The notes under the pieces are model-generated. The model did no database searches and was not told the origin of the DNA. It was given only the letters and a program-made list of their open reading frames with translations. Positions 23,042-34,740 of a DNA stretch of 64,000 nt are shown piece after piece; the first letter of the stretch is position 1; each line of letters opens with the position of its first letter. The position numbers and the translations under genes are program-made. The stretch is from Crotophaga sulcirostris (lineage: Eukaryota > Chordata > Aves > Cuculiformes > Crotophagidae), in contig VYZB01000120.1 in assembly GCA_013397455.1 (NCBI GenBank), forward strand, positions 1,275,461-1,339,460. Direction: 5' to 3'.

Positions 23042-24940
23042 TTGTTTTAAGAGGAAGCAGGGACTCAGAGAAGCAGTAGCTTTTTTTTGGTTTTCTCCCA
23101 TTTTAAGGTCCTTCACTGTCCTGTCAGCTCTGCCCGTATGTTCTCTAAAACTATTTTCCTCTTTAGTGAGCTGGCTCTACCAGGCCAGCCATGCTGCTCC
23201 CACTCAGTCGCCTGCACTGATCCATCCTTCAGCCATGAAAGTCACTCTTCCCCCTGCCTGATCCAAAAATCAATTATGGCAGCACATAGTTTGCATTATT
23301 TTGGAATTACTGCTATCTCTTTTTTTTTCATAGCCTTACATAGACCATTCAACTCTTCTTTTCCTTAGTCAAATTTTTCACCTCTAATAATGTTTGGATT
23401 TTATTCTGTTGTGTTATTCTATGTTTGGTGATTTGGCTTAGGAAGAAGGACAGTTACGCAGTCTAGTTATGGTCATATTTTTGCCTTCCTATGATATGAT
23501 TTTCAATACATATTTTCTGGTTTTCCCCTTCCATACCATTCATGAAGGATACAGCAGTTCTGTGGAAATTTGTGTATGTGATATGCAAGGTGATCCCACA
23601 CTCTTGTAAGTATCTAAGCATCTTCATTTTTATCAGGTCTTCAACAGGGCTGAAAACACTTGAGATTATGTGCTTGGTTATTAGCATAGTCACAGCCAGA
23701 TTATATTACTTTAATTTGGTAGCAGTTTGTTGACACTCTGTGAGAACATAAGCAGGAGACAAGACAAGCATTTAGCAAAGTCCCTGCAATTGGATACAGA
23801 TTTTTTTTACTGTCCATAGAAGGTTAGGACCTATTTGTCAAAGAGCTCACCAAATCATTTTTTTTTTTCAAGGTCAAAAACCCTAGGAAATGAACCAGAA
23901 AACAATCTAAATTGACAAGGACATTTTTCTACAGGGATCTAGGGAGCTGTTTGCGCAGAACAAGCATCTGCCTGGAAGGCTACAGAAGATTGTGCAAGAG
24001 TATGTCCTGGGGTTTTTTTTCATGGCAAAGCTTTGCCAAACTAGGTACCTGTATAGTCCTTATAGTGTTTCGAGAATGACAAACCCTTCTAAATTATCCT
24101 TTGTCTTGACTGTTAAAATTTTCTTTAATCTCTGAACGACGTTTTGACAAAATGATCTTGTATTCACAGATTACTAGGGGAAAAGTTATACCCAGATTTC
24201 CAGTATTTTTGGTACACAGGGTAATGGTAATAGAAGAATTGCAGAATTGGCACCCCAAAGTTCTCAAACCTCAAATTTGAGGGGAAATACCCAGACAGGA
24301 GAAGAGACAGCTCGCTTGGTACTGATGGTGCCTGTGCCAAGTTGTCTCAAGTTCGTGGAAATGTCGGCAGTCGTACTGAACAGTACCTCTATATTTACTG
24401 GGTGAAGAGACAAGAGGGAGGACAAAATAGTAGTAAATCCAAATAACCTATTTGTAAATGTAGAGTTCATCACATTCACTTTTTAACAGCTTTTGTTAAA
24501 TAGTATTAGCTACACAAAAGTGCTCAGAATTGATGTTATTCTGGGCATGTTTTTCTCTGAGGAAAGCTGAAGACCATTTTGGCTCCTAACCTCAGTGCAT
24601 GTCCTGTCACTGTTGTGAAGGAGAGTTACAATAAGTCAGTGAAGTCAAGCAGAAAATACTGGGCATAAGTGTGAAAGATAAAAAGAAATCCAGTGTTTCT
24701 CCACATAGCTAAAATGAACCAACACTGTTCGCTAGTTGAAAAAAAGCTGCTTGTTATGTCAGCAGAAGCACAAGGCTTGAAGTTTACCAAGAGAACCAAA
24801 GCAGAGACAAATGTTAAGCTGCCTAAATTTTTAATGTCAACACAACTTACATTCAATAATCGAGTATGAGACTGACCTAATGAGACAGGCGATAACCATA
24901 TTTCAAGTTCAGTGGTTCTCAATAACAGCGCTGGAAGAAT

Positions 24941-25788
24941 TTTTTTTTGGTTGGAGACAACAAGGCTATTTTTAGAAGCGCTAATATTAGGGAAGTGATT
25001 AGAAATAAAGATGGTTTTCTCATGTAATAAGTATCTTTCTCAACCAACAGTGTAATTCCCTTTTTTTTGAGACAATACTGTGCACCAGAAGTTGGGACCA
25101 AAAGGTCATATAGGATCACATTTTTTTTAAGCAAGAAGCAAAAAATCTGCTTTCCTGCTTGAGGAAAGAGAACAAGGGATTTTTTTTTTGAGATTTTCTA
25201 TAGTGTAATTAGGAATAAACTGTCTGGTCCTTTGGTCAGGGAAAATAAAGGGAGCCCAAGAAGTAGGCTAGAAAACTTAAGATAGGACATACGAAGGAGA
25301 AGACTCTGACTGGCAGTTAATGAAGGGTAAGGCAGGAGACTTCACTGGGGCCATAGCCAGTTTTTTTTTAGAGGCTGTAGAAAGTTCTTGACCTAGAGCC
25401 TCGACTTAAAATTAATCTGAAGGATACAGCTGTGGCTAGTGGCATAACACGGTGAAGTTCCGCACACATGATTGAGACTCTTTTTTTTAGACCACTTTTT
25501 GTGGAAAGAAAACTCTGACTGTGAGTTTTATTTGGAGGAGAGTGAACCCAGAAAAATATTTTCACTTGAGCCTCAAAAATAAATATTGTTTCTGTGTGAC
25601 TTTTTTTTCTAAACCTTAAGTGGATGTATGGAGGGTTTGGTTTCACTGAAGACATAAAATTTTTTTTTTGCAACGATCAATATTTTTGAAGAGAAATTAA
25701 AACTATCTAGATGTGTCTGGCATCCTTGGTTTATTGAACTTAAGATGAGGTTTAAATTAATCTATCAATATTTTGTGATCTTTTTTTT
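24941..25788. other. Overwritten T8 blocks, group 8
   Basis: Blocks start at 24941, 25061, 25121, 25181, 25361, 25481, 25601, 25661 and 25781: nine hits in fifteen rows. Confidence 0.9.
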
Positions 25789-27760
25789 ACAACTATGAAA
25801 CCCTTACATGCATTCATCAGTGGAAACATTAATAGTGACTAGTACTGATAAAAATTGGGTACTGTAATGGGACTATATGTAACAAATAAATTCTCTTGAT
25901 CCAAATGAATGTGAAATATTGCTGGGTTTTTAGTAATACCCTGTGGGATGTAGAAGAGCATTCCTGCTGGTATGCTATACTGTTCTGTGATCAATAAAAG
26001 CTGAGAACATGAGACTGGATAAATAAAACTGTCCATATAATTCATGTATTCTCTTCTCTTACATTGCTCCTATGTACCTCTGAACTTCTGTGCTCCCACT
26101 GCAGTGCCGTAACTGTTTCACAATTTTATCATTTCCTATTTTGTTCTGCCTTCTCCCTTGTCGTTTTGTAGTGTGTGAGGGACAGAGGAGAAGGGAAATA
26201 ATGTTGTGGTTTTGTCAAATGGCTACAACTGGCGGAAAAAAACCCAAACCCACTAACCAAAACAAATATACTAGCTCTTATCAGTGACCCATTGCAAGAG
26301 CAATAGGATGGGAAGGAGACCTTGAGCTACTAACAAAGTGGTGTTCTCTACGTACACTTATTCTAGCTGTGTCAGCTCATCAAAATCCAAAGCACTTTTA
26401 ACACAAAATCCTATGTCTGCTAAAACCTCATACTATGCAAAATGACATTTGCCAGCCAAAATATTCATGTGCCTTCCCTTTTTCCTTGGTTTTCCACTGA
26501 CACTCTTTTGCCAGTCACGTTTTCTCATCTGTGTGCTAATGTGTGAGTGATTTAGTGTTCCCCCACTACGTGGCATGTCTACTCCAGAAAATGATGTCCT
26601 TTGGTGACATTTTACTTTTGGGCCTTCAAACAACAGAGTCTGGTGAAAATGTGCAAAGTGTCAGATCGGTGTCATCTCCAAGACAGCTCATTTTCAGTGC
26701 CCATTTAACCAGGTGGAAATGGCCATGCTTTAATGGAGATGAAATGGTCAAGTTCAATTAGATCACTGGTTCTCACGAATGTAATAGCCCCTCCATGTTC
26801 AGCATTTATTTCAACACATTTAGTAAATCTCATTGCCTATAAATTAATCCAGTTCTCAGTGTAAGTTGTACTGTGATACTGATTAGCATAATTGTGACCC
26901 ACTGGGGAGCAATGATAGCTGATGACTGCATATAGTCTGCAGTAGCTTTGTAGGAAGGAATACGTTGAAGGTGTTCAATCAGCTGGAGTAAACAGGCTGG
27001 TAACCCTGGAGGAAGCAACAGATTTTCCAAACTTCACTACTGAAGATCCTTACCATTTAAAAAATATCCTAGAACAAATACATGACTTAAACTCCATGCA
27101 AAGCAATTAGTTCAAAAACTCGCTTACATATCTCTAAATAAGTATATATCCTGCATTTAACATTTACTGACCTCTGAAGTAAAGACCAATGAAGAGCTTA
27201 AAATACAGTTAATTTGCTGTTGCAGTAGTTTGTCAATTCCTGGTACAAGTTCTTCAAAGGTGGAACAGCTATATTTAAAGTAATTTGAAAAGATTCATGA
27301 TTGCTAGGAGTGTTCTGGAAGCCCTGGGCATGGTGAAAGCTAAAATGTTGCCTTCTTAGTTTTATACAGTGAAAGACAACTGAATTCAATCCTTCCTTAT
27401 GTAGGTATTTATTTTTATAATTATGGTATCACAGAAATAGATTTGGGAGGGGGAGAGAGCTGCTATTTTGAAAAGATTTATATCTCTGGCAAACTGAGAG
27501 CAAGGGTAGGGAAACAAGGAAGTTTCTGTCAGTGGGATTTCAGACTGTTAGGACTCACTGAATGGATGGCAAAAAAACATAACTGGAGAAGATGGAAAAT
27601 ATTTAAGTATTGTACATTGGTCAGTACGTTACATAGTTCCTTTACCCAATGCTCCATGGAATTAAAAACAACAAACATTGTTTGGGTTTTGCTTCTGAAC
27701 CACTGTGTTCACTGAGCACAAATGGTGAGCCACTTTTTAGAGACAGGGCATACATAGCTG

Positions 27761-30700
27761 TTTTTTTTGTGTGTACACAAGTACACAAACAATCCCTATC
27801 TCCTCCTCCACAGGCACGTTCACTCCAGATTTTTCTGTTCTGCTGAATGTGCAATGTGGTAGTTGCTGTACAAGAGCTAATTTTTTTTAAGTTTTGAATT
27901 CGATAGTGCCAGACCAGATAATAATTCGCTCCAGTGCAGAGTCAAAATACGTTTCTGAGTCACTTACTATATGGAATGGGTGAAGGAAGCTTCATTCTTC
28001 CCTCTGTTTGAAGACTCAGCTTTGGTGTATTGAAAGAGAGCGGAAGTTTGTCCTGTATCTCCTGCAAATTCTAGTTTAATGTCTAAATCAAGTCCTGCAT
28101 ATGCCAAACTCCAAAAAGTTCACACCAACTCATTGAAGTCATCTAAATGAGGTACTTTCAGTGAAAGCTTAGTCACCCATTTTTTTTTTGGGGAAAGTGG
28201 AGAGAGACAGCCCTCTAGAGGTGTCTATTTTTACCCTGTTGAGATGAATTCCCTTCTGGAGATAGCACTGTAGGAAACGTTAAGGATCTGCATTCTCATT
28301 CAAGTATTTCTGTTAAGTAGCTAAAGTGAGAGAGGATGAATTTTTCCCAGAGCTCTCAAACACAAATTCCCTCCCTGGGATTTCTCTTATCCACATCTTT
28401 GAACTGTTGCTTCAAGGTGTCTTCAGTCACTTTAAGGTTTCTTACAGAATTTATTGCAGGCAGAAGACTTACACACACCTTTCCCAGCATCCCATCATCA
28501 TCTGCAACTTCAGGACTCCTGAAGTGAACATAATGAGGAAGCCTTTGGGTCCAGGTCAGAGTGACGTGTGAACAAAGGTGCTGTTAAGCAACCAGCAAGA
28601 CTCATTATAGGTTTTGCAGGGCAAGGGGTGGGCAGCAGTGATATTAAAACGTATGTTGTTCTGGAATGCTTTTGTGTAGTCCTTATTCTCTGTGATCAGA
28701 TCCTCGAAGGCTCCCAGCTTATATTTCAGTGTCTGAACTTCTACCAAAACCCAATTGTCCTATGGACACTAAGTTCAAGGTTTTTTTTAGCTTCTGATCT
28801 GTTTATGAAAGGTCTTGTTTACAGGCATGTAAATAACGCATTTTTTTTTTATTTAATAAGGAGGATAAATTTTAGTTCTGTTTCCTGTATCACAGTATCA
28901 TTTTTTTTCAGTATCACAGTATTACAGTATCACAAGGTTGGAAGGGACCTCTGAGATCATTTTTTTTTACCTATAAGCCAACACTAACACCATCCCATCA
29001 TCTAAACCATGGCACTCAGTTTTTTTTTCAGTCTTTCTTTAAACACATCCAGGGTCGACGACTCCACCACCTCCCTGGGCTTTTTTTTCCAGTGGCAATA
29101 CTGTATTAACAGTAAACAGCTGCTGTTTGGTATTCCTTGTGCAAATGGTGAATCCCACAGGGCAAGACAAATAATACAAGGCAGATTAAATTAAGTTGAA
29201 TTTTTTTTTGCACTGTTGGAGCAGTACAAGATGGTAAGAGTGCGATTCAGGTCCACAAAAAGACTGAAAGAGAGGAATGATAATACTTGTAAATCACACT
29301 TCAAAAACAGAGTAAGTTTTTTCCTTCTGCATCAACCTGACTTGAAAGTTCAAATTACTTTTAATGAAAGTTGGGCTGCATAAAGAGTCTTGAAAAATGT
29401 AACCTGTACTCTTAAGGCTTTGATAAAGAAATAAAAGCCTTAAAAAATGTACAAGCATAAAACATTGTCAGACAGTCGCTTAATCTAGTATGGAAATAAT
29501 GATTTGGAGTATCACCATAGCCTGACTATACAAAAGTGCTTGCTTTAATGCCGAGTACTGTAGAAGAATGCTGGGGACTGATGCAGTTCTGACTTTAGTC
29601 CAGGAAAAACATTCCACTGTCTTCAGCGAAAGCTGAACTGAGGCCTTGATTCTGAGATAAGAGGGTGGTCTTTCTCACCCAAGGTAAAAATGCAGTCTGA
29701 GTTGTAGTCAACTTGACTTTATTTTTTCTTTTTGTGGTTTTTCACTTTGTAGATGCCCTTCCAGACTTTTATCTATTCTACGAGTCCCACGAGACAAGAA
29801 CATTCACACTAATTTCATGGAATGGACTGAGAAGTTTCAGAAGGCTCTCTGAGAAGCACTTTATGCCTCTGGCTAAAATCTGAAGTACAAATCTACAAGA
29901 GAATAGGGAATTAAGGTAAGAAAAAGAAAAAGTGAAGAATGATACAAGAGAAAAGCATAGCAACAGCAACAAAAACACATTTACCTCTGAAGCCATGGGC
30001 TATTACATTTTATTCTCTGTAGAGAGAAGAAAGAATTAGATTTTTTTTTAGGTGCCTTCAACTGAAAAGTATGGAAGTAAGGGACTGGAAAGAGATATTG
30101 ATAGCTCTTAATAATCACTTTTCTAGAAAGGCAACAGGAAGTTCATCCTATAATGAACAGAAAACTGCTTGCCCAAAGTCACCATCTTTTTAAGAGGAAC
30201 CTCATTACTTTTTTTTTTCATTTTTTTTAGAAATCCCATATATACAAAGCTTAAACAAACAACAACAATAAAGGATAATATTTTTTTTGTTTTTTATCTA
30301 TCCACTTATTTCTGAAGGTCTCCATCGCAGCAACATCTAATTTTTTTTGGGTCCCAGCCAGACTTTCAAAACATCCATGGAACCTGCTAGTGTTTCTCTT
30401 TTTTTTTTGTAATAGATATTATCATTTCCTATCACAAATTGTTTCAGTCTGGAATTTGACTTTTTTTTCATGCATTTTTATCACTTTGCACTGGTATATA
30501 TGCGCTGTATTAGTTTTTAGTTTTTTTTGTGAAAGGAAAAGTAGTTAGATAAAAATGAATGGTGTTTATTTTTCTTTGATTTTTTTTTACAGCAAATAGT
30601 GTGAATTTGGGTAGACAAAGAAGCCTGTGATTCCATTTTGGGTGAGATTAACTGCTAAGTAACACTAAAGCTTACACAATAGTCTAGAAAACTGCTATCA

Positions 30701-31608
30701 GACTAAAAGGATAATAAAATGTTTTGGACAGAAATCCAAACAATGGTGAACAATGAATATCTAGCGATCTATAATTCTGACAAAGGTTTTTCTTTGAGGC
30801 TACGTGTTAGAATTACATGCACATACACATGTTCAAAATACTGCAGTACTCAGCATGATTTATGTACTTGATAAAATGCCTCAGAGTAGCACAAAAATAG
30901 AATTGCACCAGGTGCACAACAAACAGACATACTACTTTTAAAAAACTCAAGTAAGCCAACTGGAGTGGGAGCCAATGAGAGCAGATGACATACATATTTA
31001 TTTTGAAAGCAACCAGAATGCCTCAACCTTCTTCAGTCACAACTATCTAAACTAAGTAATGGTAGTGCCAGATTCAGCTAGTTCTGGTTATGGCTCTGTT
31101 ATCAGGTGAGAGTAATTCTTTTACTCAGGCCAGCTTTCTCATTTCTCATGGCTGTCATTGTTTGCCTTCTTTGTCCATGGTTAGATAAACATGGGGTTTC
31201 CTAAAGCCACAACATAAGTTCATGTAACTGTATGTCCAAATTTTTTTTCAGAGAAGTCTGCAAATCCTGCTCCAGTAGCCCCAGGCTCCAAGGACACAAG
31301 AAAATAAGCAAGTGACACAAAGAAGAGAGTTGATACAAAGTCCAAGGAAAGGGTACATGGTTTTTTTTGAGGAGCTGAAGGACAAATATGACTCCTCCGG
31401 CCAGCATAGTGGCATTTTGAAAGAGGTAGACTGCAATTCTGAATTAAAACTGGACATTCCTTCTCAATAATTTTCCCTGAGCAAAGAAAAATATCTTTGA
31501 ATATTGGGATTTGGATTGTAGATTATAATGTGGATGTTCATTTTTTTTATGGTAAGATTGAAGAATTTTAATTCGTCAGAAGGAAGTAAATTTACAGAAC
31601 TTTTTTTT
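27761..31608. other. Overwritten T8 blocks, group 9
   Basis: Blocks start at 27761, 27881, 28181, 28781, 28841, 28901, 28961, 29021, 29081, 29201, 30041, 30221, 30281, 30341, 30401, 30461, 30521, 30581, 31241, 31361, 31541 and 31601. This is the densest group and it ends at the N gap. Blocks 28961, 29021 and 29081 are shown by comparison with 742-1008 to be in-place replacements. Confidence 0.92.
28895..29100 (-). mobile_element. CR1 fragment (3' part), reverse orientation
   Basis: It starts with several TATCACAG units, a variant of the CR1 tail, then AAGGTTGGAAGGGACCTC, an ACACTAACACCATCCCATC block, CATCCAGGGTCGACGACTCC and CACCTCCCTGGGC, and stops near 29100. It is colinear with 742-1008 and has four overwritten T blocks (28901, 28961, 29021, 29081). 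The two copies repair each other and show that each block hides exactly eight bases. Confidence 0.9.
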
Positions 31609-31619
31609 TTTAAATAGTC
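29101..31619. other. Unassigned DNA with the densest run of overwritten T blocks
   Basis: I see no gene or repeat. From 30221 to 30588 seven consecutive 60-base rows carry a T block, which is not compatible with natural variation. The last block (31601-31608, inside a longer T run) lies about 10 bases before the N gap. The run at 30209-30218 lies off the grid. Confidence 0.6.
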
Positions 31620-31644
31620 NNNNNNNNNNNNNNNNNNNNNNNNN
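31620..31644. other. Assembly gap of 25 N
   Basis: There are 25 consecutive N characters. A round number of N usually marks a gap of set or estimated size between contigs in a scaffold. The character of the sequence changes here: the 60-base T grid is abundant before the gap and nearly absent after it. Confidence 0.98.
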
Positions 31645-34239
31645 ATAAATATATAAATATCAAAGTATAGTCAATGGTAGAAAACAGGGGAACAGGATAA
31701 GATGGTGAGAAAAACGATTTCCCAGAATCTAATTCTAGCATCAGAGTAACTAACATTCAGCAAAATGGAAATTCTACTGATGTAAAATGGTCATTACGTA
31801 AAAGTTTTAAGGGACATAAGTATCCTGTCTGACAGCTGTAAGGACAGCATACTGTTTGGTCAATTTGATATCCTGACTTTCAGAATTTATGGATGGTGAA
31901 AACATTTGCTGATAAACAACTTGGCTGACTGTGGAGGCACTTTGTAGTGAACACAAACAGCTGCATAGGTCGGGACTGGAGAGGAGAGTCAGACAAGAAG
32001 AGAAAATACATAAACAAACAAGCAGATCTGGACGTGACATAGAAAAAACAGCAATCAAAGGGTTTATATGAACAGAGAAAGACGTTTGGGGGCTGTGATA
32101 GGTAGGTACAGGAATCAGACAGAAGAAGAAGCTGCTGTCATGGAAGTGCCTTAACCATGATGCAGTGATTTTACCTTGAAAACAACTTGAGGGTGTTGGG
32201 GGAGAAGGTTAGGAACCAGAAGGACATCAGCAAGAGAAGAATTGAACAAAAAGGGGTAGAGACCTAGAGGTACAGTGAGATCGGCAGTGTACAAAGCAAA
32301 CACTGTTCATATATTCAGAAAGCAAACTGTTGATATCGATTTCAGTTGATGTGGTGCCTTGGCTATGAAAAGGTATCAAAATGGAGACCCATTTAATGAT
32401 GTAGATCTCTCCTAGAACTGTGGTAGCATACTTTTGTCGATTAGCATTTTAATGAGTCGTAACAAAATATAATATGCAGATGTAATCTGTGCACAAATGC
32501 TTGAGGAAATGAAAGAGTAAAAACCATTGCATAATTTCAGCTTGGAAAAGTTATTGCACAATTCAGATGTCAAAACCATGCAAATAGAGATGCCTTGGTC
32601 CTGCTAGGTTAATGTTCAATTTGTTCTATTACCATTTCAAATATCAAACACAAGCAATAATATTTCTGATTTGGATATCTAACCTTTATTCCAGTAATTT
32701 CTCTTCTGGATAAAAGGAAGCCTAGAGCTAAAGAACCCTAGTTGAGAATAAAGATCTTCACCTAATTCTGTGATTAGACAAAGATCTTCAAATAATAAAT
32801 CTGACAATATTTTCCCTTAAACCAGTATTTTCAGGACAAAAAGGTCTGCTCCATAGACCTTCAACTCCTAATTTGTTGAACATAGCCATTCTCAAATCCT
32901 GAATTGCTTTAGGACAACAGATAGTAAAGCTGAGAATAATTTTTTACCAATTTTTTCTCAATAAGAAAACTTAAATTTATTGATACCTCAATGATGTCTG
33001 GATTCTGACCACAACACAGTGACCCCCAGTTAAAGTTATGTCAGTCAGCTCCTAAGAAGAACAAAAATATCCTGATTAAAAAAAGGAAACTTTTAAAATA
33101 ATCTCCCCCCCCGATATCTGATTTGCATGCTTCATCAAAGTATAAACTGATTTTGAAGTCAGTTTTCCATACAGTTGGCAAAGTTTTTTTCTTGCACAAT
33201 GATATTTAATGTTCCCAACAACAGTATGAAGAGAAGAGAATACAAAGTACCAAATCAGGAAACAGAGAGTTGGGTAAATAGGGAATTTAAGACAAGGAGC
33301 CATTAAGCACACTCCCTTTACTTCAGAAGTGAGTCCTTTTCAAGGACAAGGGAAAAACAAAATGTACAATTCAGCTCCGTGGCGGTAGGTGTAACATTTT
33401 AATAGCTGGCACAGTGCCTGTATCTGATGCGGTCGTTCAAATAGGCAGATGCTGGATTGGATAAACGGAAGGGCATATAAGGACACGGAGTCTAGCTCCT
33501 CGCTGCATTTATTATCACAATATCTCACTGACTGCAGAACGTGAGAAGAAAGTTCCCTGCATGTTAAGAGAGGCTCTATACTGACAACCCGAGGCGGAGG
33601 TTTTTGTTGTGATTAATGGAACTAAAGTCATAGAACTGTAATGTTCTGTGCCCAACTTTTAAAATTTACTGATGAAGAAACATCTCTGCCCCCCCCAAAT
33701 ATCAACTCAAATTTAACTACATGATTTATATTCTTACACGGGTAATCTTATATTAACCCATTCTTTGTTAGCAGGCATTTTAAATCCTGCACACTTTCAT
33801 TTTTATACAAAAGTGAAATACTTTTTTTTTGGACTGGGTGTGGTGGATGGCTTGGGTGATTAGAGACCCCGGGTCTGTATTTCCATGTTCGATGCCATCC
33901 TACAGCACCCAACTGGTAAAGCCTGGCAATCAGCAGACTGATGACAAGAAAACTCAACATTTTAGAGAGGAAAGATGTCAGATTTTCCTTTTTGTTTATA
34001 ACGTTTTAGGGTTGACATTAACTTTTGTCTCAACCAAGCCACTGGGGATACTATTTTTCTTTAAAAAATGAAAGACTCTCTATTTCTGGGTATGATTCTT
34101 CATATAAATTTGAGTGCATGTGAAAATAGAATCTATTTTTTAACCAGTGTGTATTGTTTTAGTCTTTGTTGGTAGCACACTACACATTTTATGTATGTGT
34201 GATGTCATTGTTACTAAAAAATGTCTCAAGAGAAAAGCT
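31645..34239. other. Unassigned A+T-rich DNA
   Basis: I see no gene or named repeat. A short exact echo AAAGATCTTCA occurs twice near 32750-32790. The T run at 33822-33830 is one base off the grid and may be natural. Small frames at 31807-32058 and 33076-33312 have no known motif. Confidence 0.55.
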
Positions 34240-34740
34240 CTAACCGTATCACCCAGTTTCTAAGGAGAGATGCTCAGATTTGCAGAGCTGCGGAGCACTG
34301 GCTTGTGCTCGGTGAATTACAGTGGCAGAGGGTGTGATACCAGTTGCCCAGGTACAAAAACCAGCTTCTTAGAAAGTACATCCTCAAATATCTGTTGCTG
34401 CCATGAACAACGTCACAGGTGTCCATGAGTCAGCACTGCGGTCCATCCTATTTTAACGCAGAGACTGAACCAAAAAACTTCCGCAAGAAAATAACGCAGC
34501 ATGCAACCGCAGCTGCAATGTGTGCAGAGATCCTCCCAATGGCTCAAAAAATGAATTAAAAAGGAAAGAAAATGTTTATTTGCCTGTGCAGCCCTGTTTT
34601 TTTGGTGATTTTTTTTTTTTTCTCGGTGAGTAATGACTGCTCCCTGCTACTTGATAGCCAAGGCTGGCAGCACTATGGCAACGGGGCTGCTGGAAGGGCG
34701 GAGGGGAAAAGTCGCTTAGCAACTGGAAGCTTTAGACAGG
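34240..34740. promoter_or_regulatory. CpG-retaining block with Sp1-like, RFX-like, CRE-like and AP-1-like sites
   Basis: This block keeps more CpGs than its A+T-rich surroundings, mainly at 34410-34510 and 34681-34720. Visible motifs are ACGTCA at 34410-34415, TGAGTCA at 34426-34432, GGCAAC at 34677-34682, GGGCGG at 34696-34701 and GTCGCTTAGCAAC at 34711-34723, which fits the RFX X-box pattern with one mismatch. Sp1 plus X-box sites are typical of promoters of ciliary genes, but each motif is short and can arise by chance. No first exon or direction of transcription can be assigned. Confidence 0.25.

Larger units (their letters stand above)
19481..23868. other. Overwritten T8 blocks, group 7
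   Basis: Blocks start at 19481, 19541, 19601, 20201, 21281, 21581, 23081, 23321, 23801 and 23861. They are sparser here, but the phase is unchanged. Confidence 0.9.
22741..28894. other. Unassigned DNA with a small GGTT repeat and dense T blocks in the middle
   Basis: I see no gene. A (GGTT)n tract lies at 23025-23041. Overwritten T blocks cluster at 23081-23868 and 24941-25788 and then become rare until 27761. The T run at 24013-24020 is off the grid. Stretches 25790-27760 and 28190-28780 are free of T blocks and unremarkable. Confidence 0.55.

Noticed and set aside
28895..28940. TATCACAG repeats as a separate microsatellite
   Set aside because: They are the variant tandem tail of the adjoining CR1 copy, interrupted by a T block.
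41..31608. T8 blocks as a real periodic element (polypyrimidine tracts, Pol III terminators, nucleosome-phasing signal, or a repeat array)
   Set aside because: The phase is exact in file coordinates and ignores insertions of different age. The CR1 comparisons show eight-for-eight replacement of ordinary sequence.
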